In this document: piece after piece, positions 1 to 5,966 of the stretch
How the letters are laid out: the number at the start of each line of letters is the position of its first letter
Numbering within the stretch: the stretch's first letter is position 1
Source: JACQHM01 sp964535215
GTDB taxonomy: Bacteria; Methylomirabilota; Methylomirabilia; Methylomirabilales; JACQHM01
NCBI GenBank assembly: GCA_964535215.1
Contig: CAZHST010000076.1
Span: 1-10,031, forward strand
Direction: 5' to 3'
DNA length: 10,031 nucleotides
The notes under the pieces: generated by a model
Databases searched by the model: none
What the model saw: only the letters and a program-made list of their open reading frames with translations
What the model was told of the DNA's origin: nothing
Position numbers and translations under genes: made by a program

Positions 1-341
1 ACTTCCACGGGATGCCAACCGATTCCAATATCGGCCCTGCTGAAGGAGCCTTGAGGCACCCGACGGCCGGCGTGGACCTGGGTACCGGTGGCGACGAGTC
101 TAGCTACAGCCAATACCAGGGCAAGGTTGTAAAGGTTCAGACTCTGAGCAACGACCATACCTTCCCCGCGGGCGGTAATGCTACGCCGTCTTGTATGAGC
201 TGCCATAAGGCCCATGGCAACCAGAACCCCTTTGGCCTGCTGTACACCAAGGGAGATAGCGGGGATACCCTCACCGAGCAGGGCAGCGCCAACGGGGCCG
301 TGCCCAAGGACCTGTGCAAGCAGTGCCACACCCAGGGTTAG
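1..341 (+). CDS. OmcS-like multihaem c-type cytochrome, C-terminal part (5' end outside window)
   Basis: This is the last 112 or so codons of a secreted multihaem cytochrome; the reading frame is already open at the left edge (first full codon at base 3). It contains two haem-attachment motifs, CMSCH followed by KAHG and a C-terminal CKQCH two residues before the end. It opens with FHG and then LRHPT, which match the stretch after the fourth haem of the complete paralogue downstream (its DFHG and WLRHPT). The residues just before the window are therefore probably another CXXCH. The C-terminal order (DFH, LRHP, CXXCHxAH, CXXCH-end) is also that of Geobacter OmcS as I recall it. The His residues in FHG, LRHP and KAHG are candidate distal haem ligands. 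It ends with tandem stops, TAG then TAA, followed by a terminator. It and the gene at 623 form a tandem paralogue pair, like omcS/omcT in Geobacter sulfurreducens. Family is confident; physiological role is inferred. Confidence 0.9.
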   Translation, partial: FHGMPTDSNIGPAEGALRHPTAGVDLGTGGDESSYSQYQGKVVKVQTLSNDHTFPAGGNATPSCMSCHKAHGNQNPFGLLYTKGDSGDTLTEQGSANGAVPKDLCKQCHTQG

Positions 342-363
342 TAACTCCCACCTGAACGTTGTT

Positions 364-391
364 GGGGGGATCGCCAGATCCCCCCTTTTTT
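364..391 (+). terminator. Rho-independent terminator after the first cytochrome gene
   Basis: A perfect 9-bp stem (GGGGGGATC / GATCCCCCC) with a GCCA loop is followed directly by six T residues and a further T-rich tract. It begins 22 bases after the TAG stop. It should end transcription of the first cytochrome gene, so the downstream operon needs its own promoter. Confidence 0.93.
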
Positions 392-406
392 CTTCCTTTT
401 GCTGGA

Positions 407-526
407 TGCCGAGCCATTTTGGTTACTGCGAACTTGGCCCTCGCCTACTGGAAGAAAGGGGACCGGCAGAAGGCCCTCCTCTGGGTGGGACGGGTGGAAC
501 GGCTCCTGGCCAAGGGGAGGCCGTGA
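407..526 (+). pseudogene. C-terminal remnant of a TPR-repeat protein
   Basis: In the frame ending at TGA 524-526 the DNA reads as a TPR motif: ANLALAYWKKGDRQKALLW, then VGRVERLLAKGRP and stop. Spacing fits the TPR helix A/helix B pattern (L-A-Y, G-D, A-L at the canonical places) and the closing basic tail of many TPR proteins. The frame has no convincing start: TTG 419 is the only candidate near the front and lacks a Shine-Dalgarno sequence. Upstream, the frame runs straight into the terminator hairpin. I read it as a gene decapitated by rearrangement, perhaps when the cytochrome gene was inserted or duplicated. A very short functional protein of about 35 residues is possible but less likely. 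TPR proteins are common neighbours of multihaem cytochromes, so the remnant may be local. Confidence 0.6.
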
Positions 527-533
527 ACGGCAG

Positions 534-548
534 GGACCATCTTGGTCC
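534..548. promoter_or_regulatory. Palindromic operator candidate upstream of the cytochrome operon
   Basis: Perfect inverted repeat GGACCA-TCT-TGGTCC. It ends nine bases before a TATAAT box and covers the place where a -35 hexamer would be, where no TTGACA-like sequence is visible. That position suits a repressor, or an activator replacing -35 contacts. The binding protein is unknown. Confidence 0.45.
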
Positions 549-557
549 AAACATTGC

Positions 558-563
558 TATAAT
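558..563 (+). promoter_or_regulatory. Candidate -10 box of the cytochrome operon promoter
   Basis: Perfect TATAAT in an otherwise GC-rich stretch, 60 bases before the GTG start of the hexahaem cytochrome and downstream of a strong terminator. No good -35 sequence lies 16-18 bases upstream; a palindrome occupies that place. This suggests an activator-dependent promoter starting near base 570. Confidence 0.5.
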
Positions 564-622
564 AGCTCATCGTTCACCACGGTGGGTGGGCAGGGTAGGA
601 GGAAACGCGGAAGGATTGGCGT

Positions 623-1675
623 GTGAGGCCTTTCCCATGGTCTAGGTCCTTTGGGGGCCAAGGGCGACGGGCCCTAAGCGGTGTGCTGGTTGGTGGCGTC
701 CTTTTCCTCGGGGTCTTGGCGGATGCGGGGGACTTCCACTTCTCCGGGTCCCTGGTCTGCTCGGACTGCCATGTCATCCACTATAGCGAGACCCATCTCT
801 ATACCGGGGCACCGGGACCAGATCCTCTATTGGCCCCCGGGGGACCTTTCAGCTACCTCTTGAAGAACACCCAGAGCCAGATCTGCCTGGCCTGCCATGA
901 CGGGAGGACCGATGCGCCGGATGTGCGGGGGGCGAATACCAATGCGTATGTACGGGCGGCGGGCCAGCTCAACGTTTTAGGGGATGGGGCGGCTGTGGAA
1001 GGGACAGGGCATACCATGGGTTCGACCGCAGCCCCTCCAGGGGGGAGCTGGACGAACCCAGGCCTCCAGTGCCAGCACTGCCACGCCACCCACGGGAACG
1101 GCTACTACCGGAACCTCTTGCCGAATCCCGGGACGGTTTCGGGGAAATACGTGACCTATATGACCGGCTCGACCTACAGCGGGACCTTTGCCATCCAGCA
1201 GCTTGCCGATAGCCCGATGGCCACCCACTATGCGGCAGGCAACATCAAGTACCGCAGGACGCAGGTGGGCACCACCGATTTCGGGCTCTCCGAGTGGTGT
1301 TCAGGCTGCCATGGCGACTTCCACGGGGTCGGGGGGGCCTCCAACATGGGGGGCTCCTCCAGCGGTGATACCGGAACGGCCCCCTGGCTCAGGCATCCGA
1401 CCCGGGATGTCACCATGGCCGAAGGGGTGGCGAATCAGCATATTGATTCGGCTCACTGGTTCTCGGGGTTGGCCTCCCGGGTCCCGGTGGTCTCTCCCAG
1501 CGGAACCATCCCGGGCACGGCCACCACCAGCGACAACGAGGTCTTCTGCGGCTCCTGCCACAAGGCCCATGGCTCGACGAATCGAAAAGGGTTGATCTTT
1601 GATGATGAGACGACGGCCGACCTGGAGGACGGGACTTCCCTGATGCAGACCTGTCAGCAGTGCCATTTCCAATAA
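623..1675 (+). CDS. OmcS-like hexahaem c-type cytochrome (extracellular nanowire type)
   Basis: A 350-residue exported cytochrome. It starts at GTG 623, with AAGGA seven bases upstream. The signal peptide is basic to about residue 16, then hydrophobic (ALSGVLVGGVLFLGVL), with cleavage probably after LADA (34). Six CXXCH motifs start at residues 46 (CSDCH), 88 (CLACH), 150 (CQHCH), 226 (CSGCH), 309 (CGSCH) and 344 (CQQCH). Their order and surroundings match Geobacter OmcS as I recall it: FH before haem 1, a GH between haems 2 and 3, SEWC at haem 4 followed by DFH and LRHP, CHKAH at haem 5, and haem 6 at the very C-terminus. Candidate distal His ligands are H39, H53, H130, H157, H234, H258 and H316. 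OmcS polymerises into extracellular haem-chain filaments; that this protein does so is inferred. It is the first gene of the operon and a paralogue of the truncated gene upstream. It is shorter than OmcS (about 430 residues). Confidence 0.92.
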   Translation: MRPFPWSRSFGGQGRRALSGVLVGGVLFLGVLADAGDFHFSGSLVCSDCHVIHYSETHLYTGAPGPDPLLAPGGPFSYLLKNTQSQICLACHDGRTDAPDVRGANTNAYVRAAGQLNVLGDGAAVEGTGHTMGSTAAPPGGSWTNPGLQCQHCHATHGNGYYRNLLPNPGTVSGKYVTYMTGSTYSGTFAIQQLADSPMATHYAAGNIKYRRTQVGTTDFGLSEWCSGCHGDFHGVGGASNMGGSSSGDTGTAPWLRHPTRDVTMAEGVANQHIDSAHWFSGLASRVPVVSPSGTIPGTATTSDNEVFCGSCHKAHGSTNRKGLIFDDETTADLEDGTSLMQTCQQCHFQ

Positions 1676-1696
1676 TCGCCGGTCCTCGTTCCCCGC

Positions 1697-1721
1697 TCCT
1701 TCCCCCTTTGTGGGGGAAGGG
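1697..1721. repeat. C/G-rich hairpin resembling a widespread intergenic REP-like element
   Basis: Perfect 9-bp stem CCTTCCCCC / GGGGGAAGG with a TTTGT loop, extended one step by a T-G pair and followed by GCAGGATGGGGGGG. No T tract follows, so it is unlikely to be an intrinsic terminator. The pattern (pyrimidine arm, short loop, purine arm, then a second G-rich block) resembles dispersed intergenic palindromes seen in many proteobacterial genomes. Its last Gs double as the ribosome binding site of the next gene. It could stabilise the cytochrome mRNA 3' end or reduce read-through into the operon. Confidence 0.5.
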
Positions 1722-1743
1722 CAGGATGGGGGGGAATTTGAAG

Positions 1744-3165
1744 ATGTTGACAAAGGGCTCCAGGCTCTGCGCTCCGTGCTCTCTTTTCCTCTTCATCATC
1801 ACAGCCCTTATGGCCTGCCAGGCCTTCGGTCCGGTCCCCCCCATAGGGCCAAAGGCCAGGGAGGGAAGGCTCGTCCTCTATTTGAACGGCCCTCCCAAAA
1901 CCCCCTGGAATCTCACCCTGGAGCTGGCCTCGGTGGAAGCTCTGCGGGAGGACGGAGGGGAGTTTCCGATCCTGACCAGACCCCTTCATCTCAACTCCCT
2001 GGACGTGGTGGACCGGCAGCTTCTCCTGGCCGAGGCCTTCCTCCCTCAGGGCCGGTATAAGAAGCTCCGTTTGCGGATCCCGACAGCCCAGCTCCACCAG
2101 GAAGGGAAGGGGATTGACCTGGCCGTTCCTCCTGAAGGCTTCCTTTTGACCGTCGAGTTTGAGGTCAGGTCTGGCGAGGCTGTCCCCCTCTTTCTGACCT
2201 GGGATGTGGAGCGGACGATCGAGCGGGAGGCCTTTCTCCGTCCCGCCTTCACCTTTGAGGGGAGGGCCCGGGCACCCAGGGGGGTCATCGCCTATGTCAG
2301 CAATGAGGGCTCCGACACCGTGTCGGTGATTGACCGCTCGACCGACCGGGTGGTGGATGTCATTGAGGTGGGGAAGGCTCCGAGGGGGATTGCCATCTCC
2401 CCCGATACCTCCAGGGTTTTTGTCGTCAACTCCGGCTCCAGCACGCTCTCCATCCTGGACGTCAACACCAACCGGGTCCTCCACACCGTGAATCTTGAGG
2501 CAGGGGCGAGCCCCTCGGACCTGGCCATCGCCCCTGAGGGCCGGACCCTTTACGTGGTGAACACGGCCTTAAACACCGTCTCGGCCCTCGATCCGGTGAG
2601 TTTTCAAACCCTTCAGACCATTCCGGTGGGCCTCCAGCCCGTGGCCCTGGCCCTGGCTCCTCGGGGGGCCTTGCTCCTCGTCGTGAACAGCGGTTCCCAT
2701 ACGGTCTCGGTCATTGACACCTCCCGCCATCTGGTCATGGCCACCATCCCGGTGGAGTTTCAGCCGGTCTGGGTGGCCATTGAGCCGACAGGGACCCTGG
2801 CCTTCGTCGCCCATCAGGGCTCCCCCCGGCTCACCATCCTCTCGTTGAGCACGCTACGGGTGGTGAAGACCGTCAACGGGGGGATCGCCACGGCCGTTCT
2901 GCCTGATGAGACCACCGGGCGGGTGTTCCTCGCCAAGGGGGGCCTGAATCGCGTCTCGTTCTTCGATGTCAACCTGAACGCCGAACTGGACTCCGTAGCG
3001 GTGGGGACGGACCCTTACCGCCTGGCCCTGGATCCTGACCGGGGGAAGCTATATGTGGTCAACCGGGGCTCGGATAGCGTCACGGTCCTTGACAGGGCTT
3101 CCCGCCGGGTCAGGGCTATCATCCCGGTTGGCCGACACCCTTCCGCCATTGCCGTTGTCCGGTGA
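1744..3165 (+). CDS. Lipoprotein with DUF4382-like domain and seven-bladed YVTN beta-propeller
   Basis: A 473-residue predicted lipoprotein. I chose ATG 1744 over the longer open frame because it follows a GGGGGGAA ribosome site by seven bases. It also gives a textbook signal (basic MLTKGSR, hydrophobic SLFLFIITA, lipobox LMAC near residue 26). Residues about 38-175 resemble the DUF4382 beta-sandwich: GRLVLYLNGPP at the start, then LAEAFLPQGRYKKLRLRI. Residues about 180-473 form seven YVTN-type repeats of about 42 residues. Each follows the pattern (L/V)(F/Y)VVNxGSxTVSVIDxxTxRVxxTIxVGxxPxxIAIxPDG; the fifth and sixth are the most diverged. YVTN/NHL propeller proteins often sit beside extracellular cytochrome genes and may bind, cap or anchor them; that role is inferred. 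The start follows the cytochrome stop by 68 bases containing a hairpin. The propeller is certain; the N-terminal domain is a fold-level guess. Confidence 0.9.
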   Translation: MLTKGSRLCAPCSLFLFIITALMACQAFGPVPPIGPKAREGRLVLYLNGPPKTPWNLTLELASVEALREDGGEFPILTRPLHLNSLDVVDRQLLLAEAFLPQGRYKKLRLRIPTAQLHQEGKGIDLAVPPEGFLLTVEFEVRSGEAVPLFLTWDVERTIEREAFLRPAFTFEGRARAPRGVIAYVSNEGSDTVSVIDRSTDRVVDVIEVGKAPRGIAISPDTSRVFVVNSGSSTLSILDVNTNRVLHTVNLEAGASPSDLAIAPEGRTLYVVNTALNTVSALDPVSFQTLQTIPVGLQPVALALAPRGALLLVVNSGSHTVSVIDTSRHLVMATIPVEFQPVWVAIEPTGTLAFVAHQGSPRLTILSLSTLRVVKTVNGGIATAVLPDETTGRVFLAKGGLNRVSFFDVNLNAELDSVAVGTDPYRLALDPDRGKLYVVNRGSDSVTVLDRASRRVRAIIPVGRHPSAIAVVR

Positions 3166-3189
3166 GGGAAGGGCTTGGGAGAGGTGCAG

Positions 3190-3582
3190 ATGGGGCGGGT
3201 CCTGATCGTGGATGATGACCGGCTGGTGTGCTGGTCCCTGGAGCAGGCGCTGAGGAGGGAGGGCTACGAGGTCTGCTCTGTGGGCTCGGCGGAGAAGGCC
3301 CTGGAGGAGGTTGAGGGAAGCCGGTTCGACCTGGCGATTGTGGATGTCGTCTTACCGGGGATGGATGGGCTGGGGCTGATCGGCTGGATGCGGGCGGTGC
3401 ACCCGGGTATAAAACCCATCGTTATCACTGGCCATGGATCCCGGGAGGTGGAGAAAAAGGCCCTGGCGAACGGTGCCTTTGCCTATGTGGAGAAGCCTTT
3501 TTCCATCAAGGAGCTGCTCGGTCTGGTGAAGATGGCCCTCCTTTCCCCGGGCCTGGCTCAAGGGCACGGGGGGGCACGATGA
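3190..3582 (+). CDS. Single-domain response regulator (NtrC-like receiver)
   Basis: A 130-residue cytoplasmic receiver with no output domain. All catalytic residues are present: acidic pair D8/D9 in VLIVDDD, phospho-acceptor D52 in IVDVVLPGMDG, T80 in VITGHG and K102 in VEKPF. The sequence most resembles receivers of NtrC-type regulators (WSLEQAL, ITGHGSxEVE, GAFAYVEKPFS). ATG 3190 is preferred, with GAGG five bases upstream; TTG 3175 would add five residues not typical of receivers. It starts 24 bases after the propeller stop and overlaps the octahaem gene by ATGA, implying translational coupling. It is the only non-exported product in the operon, and no histidine kinase is visible nearby. 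It may act like a CheY/Spo0F-type relay or on a distant kinase or effector. Confidence 0.93.
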   Translation: MGRVLIVDDDRLVCWSLEQALRREGYEVCSVGSAEKALEEVEGSRFDLAIVDVVLPGMDGLGLIGWMRAVHPGIKPIVITGHGSREVEKKALANGAFAYVEKPFSIKELLGLVKMALLSPGLAQGHGGAR

Positions 3583-4967
3583 GAAAATTCAGGGACCTGC
3601 CCTTCGCCCTCTTCTTTCTCGGCGCAGGGCTTCTGGTCATCCTCCCGGCGACCCTCCTGGGGAAAGGCGGCGTCTACCCTTTGACGAAGCATGCCGATCC
3701 CACAACGGGCGTGTATCGCGACACGACGATCCCCCGGGGGGAATGCGCCCAATGCCACCTCTCCCACGATGCGACCTCCCCCAACCCCTATGCCCTCTTC
3801 CAGGCCTACAGCACGGTAGGTGAGAAAAACAGCCTCTGCGCCGCATCGGGCTGCCATGCGGGGACGCTCGGGTCGTGGCAGGGCCTTTCGGCCTATCAGA
3901 ACTCGGCCCACGGCTCCGTGACGGGAACCGGGAACATCTATCCGGGGACGAACTACCAGGCCACGAGCTGCATGAACTGCCACGACCCCCATGGAATCCC
4001 GGATGGCAGCGGCACGGCCCCCTTCGCCAAGCTCCTCCGGAAGTGGGCCTGGGGAACGGGAACGGGGAAGAGTGATGAGGAGTTCCTCTGCTATGGTGGC
4101 GGCTCCGGTTGCCATGCCCAGGCCAACTCCATCCCGGATAGCTACGGCATCTTTCCGAGCGGTGTCACCATCAGCGAGCGGTTCGGCTACCAGACCCCTC
4201 AGGCGACGGCCTCGAGTTCCGGTTCCAACCATAAGGTGAACACCCGCCACGACATCAACTACTACGACCAGAACACGTACAATGCCGGGGCCAAGGTGGA
4301 GTGCATCAACTGCCATAACCCCCATCTCGCCACCCGGACCTTCAGCGAGGGGGTCCAGTCTTGGCTGGTCCAGCCCGGCAACCGCTACAACGCCTTTACC
4401 GTGCGTTACCGGCCAAGCAATACCTATAGGACGAAAAGCTACCGCTCGGCGACGACGGACCTGGATCCCTCCTTCGGCCAGAACCTGATTGACTTCGTGG
4501 CCTTCTGCCTGGACTGCCACGACAACACTTCGACGACGGACTGGCCGACCGGTGTCTCCCCCGGCAGCACGCCCACCTCAAACCATCCCGTGAACCTGGG
4601 TCTCGCCTACCTGGGCGTCGGAGGCCGTGCCAATGACCAGCATGGGGCCGTGGATGGTCATGGAGGGAATAAAGGGGTCCTCTATTACCCGTATTATGGC
4701 ACCGCTGTGGGACAATCCGGGGAACCGGCCTACGCCTACGCCGCCCTGCCCTGTACCGATTGCCACGATCCCCATGGCTCCCAGAACCTGTACCATCTCA
4801 AGGAGACGGTCCGGATTAACGGGGTGACCCTAGGGACCGGGATCAGCGTGACGGTGGAGCAGCAGTGGTACTACCTTTGCATGACGTGCCACAGGCATAC
4901 AGGCCATACCAGTGTGACCCCCACCTCGAACTGTACCGGCCACCATCACACGGGCGCGAGGTTCTGA
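3579..4967 (+). CDS. Octahaem c-type cytochrome, doubled-CXXCH family, with CX4CH and CX6CH motifs
   Basis: A 462-residue exported cytochrome. The signal peptide is MRKFRD plus a hydrophobic core (LPFALFFLGAGLLVILPATLL). Six standard motifs begin at residues 56 (CAQCH), 131 (CMNCH), 242 (CINCH), 310 (CLDCH), 392 (CTDCH) and 434 (CMTCH). Two unusual ones lie between: CAASGCH (C87, C92, H93; CX4CH) and CYGGGSGCH (C171, C178, H179; CX6CH). They fall exactly where the second member of each pair is due, so the protein reads as four doubled-CXXCH pairs. First members are followed by DPHG, NPH or LSH; second members are preceded by an LC or FC context. The C-terminus is His-rich (CTGHHHTG). CX4CH haem binding is known from tetrahaem cytochrome c3. 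CX6CH is rare, so eight haems is likely but unproven. ATG 3579 overlaps the receiver stop. Likely periplasmic or extracellular electron relay. Confidence 0.92.
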   Translation: MRKFRDLPFALFFLGAGLLVILPATLLGKGGVYPLTKHADPTTGVYRDTTIPRGECAQCHLSHDATSPNPYALFQAYSTVGEKNSLCAASGCHAGTLGSWQGLSAYQNSAHGSVTGTGNIYPGTNYQATSCMNCHDPHGIPDGSGTAPFAKLLRKWAWGTGTGKSDEEFLCYGGGSGCHAQANSIPDSYGIFPSGVTISERFGYQTPQATASSSGSNHKVNTRHDINYYDQNTYNAGAKVECINCHNPHLATRTFSEGVQSWLVQPGNRYNAFTVRYRPSNTYRTKSYRSATTDLDPSFGQNLIDFVAFCLDCHDNTSTTDWPTGVSPGSTPTSNHPVNLGLAYLGVGGRANDQHGAVDGHGGNKGVLYYPYYGTAVGQSGEPAYAYAALPCTDCHDPHGSQNLYHLKETVRINGVTLGTGISVTVEQQWYYLCMTCHRHTGHTSVTPTSNCTGHHHTGARF

Positions 4968-4968
4968 G

Positions 4969-5958
4969 ATGAGCGGGAAGCCAGTGGGGCTCGTCGTCTT
5001 CATCCTCAGCCTCTCTTCAGGAGTTGGTGGGCCCGTGGCCGCTGAAAAGGCGGTTTGGTCCCATTTCCATCCGGGGAACACCCCGGGTATAGGCGGTTCC
5101 TCCCGGGAGACGTATGTGGAGGCCATCGCCCTTGATAGCGAGGCGGTCTGGTTCGGCACGGCGGGAGACGGCTTGATCCGGTTTGATCGAAAGACGCGAA
5201 CCTGGAAGACCCTTCTCCCGAAGGATGGTCCCTTAAGCGATAGCCTCTTCGCCCTCCTGGTGGATGGCGAGTTCCTCTGGGCGGGGACCGATAAGGGTCT
5301 GAGCCTTCTGGACAAGCGGACGGGTCAATGGCGCCATTTTACGAAGGATGATGGCCTGGTGGCCAACGATGTTATGGCCCTGGCGAAGGACGGGGAGGAG
5401 CTTTGGATTGGGACGGGCCTGAAGGGGATCAGCATCTTGAATGTCAGGACGGGGCAATGGCGGACCTTCACCACAGCCGACGGCCTGCCCAGCGATGCCA
5501 TCCGCCGGATCAGGGTGGATGAGGACTCGATCTGGATCGGGACGACCTTTGGGTTGGCCCGCTTCGAGAAAAAGACTGGCCGCGTTCGGACCTTCAGCGT
5601 CGAGGACGGGATGCTGACCAACCAGGTCTTCGATATCGCCCTCCATGGGGATGAAGTCTGGTGCGTGGGCTACGGCGACACAGGGGGGGTCAGCGTCTAC
5701 AGCAAGACCACGGGGAAGTGGCGGACCTATGACCCTTCTCAGGGCCTCCTGGATCGGCTGGCCTATTCCATCGCCCTGGACGGGGAGGGTGTGTGGGTTG
5801 GGAACTTCGGTGGGGTGAGCCGCCTTCACCGGTCCACGGGGAGGTGGGAGGTGTTTCAGGGAATCCCTGGGCTCCGGATGGTTCTGGCCATCGCCGTGGA
5901 CGGCCGAAGGGTCTGGTTCGGGAGTGGGGTCGAAGGGATTGTGACCTATGATCGGTGA
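4969..5958 (+). CDS. Exported seven-bladed Reg_prop-type beta-propeller protein
   Basis: A 329-residue protein with a short signal peptide (MSGKPVGLVVFILSLSSGVG, cleavage probably after VAA near 25). It is followed by repeats of about 42 residues whose core reads VWxGTxxGLxxFDxxTGxWRTFTxxDGLxxD. That is the two-component-regulator propeller (Reg_prop) pattern normally found as the periplasmic sensor of hybrid histidine kinases. Seven blades can be laid out. The seventh ends at YDR and is probably closed by the N-terminal KAVWSHF strand. No kinase, transmembrane or DNA-binding segment follows, so this is a free propeller in the periplasm or outside the cell. ATG 4969 starts one base after the octahaem stop, with GAGG seven bases upstream. 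A structural, scaffold or ligand-binding role in the electron-transfer complex is inferred. Confidence 0.9.
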   Translation: MSGKPVGLVVFILSLSSGVGGPVAAEKAVWSHFHPGNTPGIGGSSRETYVEAIALDSEAVWFGTAGDGLIRFDRKTRTWKTLLPKDGPLSDSLFALLVDGEFLWAGTDKGLSLLDKRTGQWRHFTKDDGLVANDVMALAKDGEELWIGTGLKGISILNVRTGQWRTFTTADGLPSDAIRRIRVDEDSIWIGTTFGLARFEKKTGRVRTFSVEDGMLTNQVFDIALHGDEVWCVGYGDTGGVSVYSKTTGKWRTYDPSQGLLDRLAYSIALDGEGVWVGNFGGVSRLHRSTGRWEVFQGIPGLRMVLAIAVDGRRVWFGSGVEGIVTYDR

Positions 5959-5966
5959 GGATGCCG

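Noticed and set aside
214..645. Plus-strand open frame of 143 codons crossing from the first cytochrome into the second
   Set aside because: Runs out of frame through a cytochrome, a terminator and a promoter region; composition is not protein-like.
1654..2484. Minus-strand open frame of 276 codons over the lipoprotein gene
   Set aside because: Shadow of the YVTN coding strand, with no recognisable domain.
3558..4520. Open frame of 320 codons antisense to the octahaem cytochrome gene
   Set aside because: High-GC shadow frame: low-complexity, Arg/Gly/Val-rich product, no family motif, and the sense strand encodes an unmistakable cytochrome.
4932..4958. C-terminal CTGHHH of the octahaem protein as a ninth haem site
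   Set aside because: Only one Cys is present and no CXXCH or expanded equivalent can be formed; it may be a decayed motif or a His-rich metal site.
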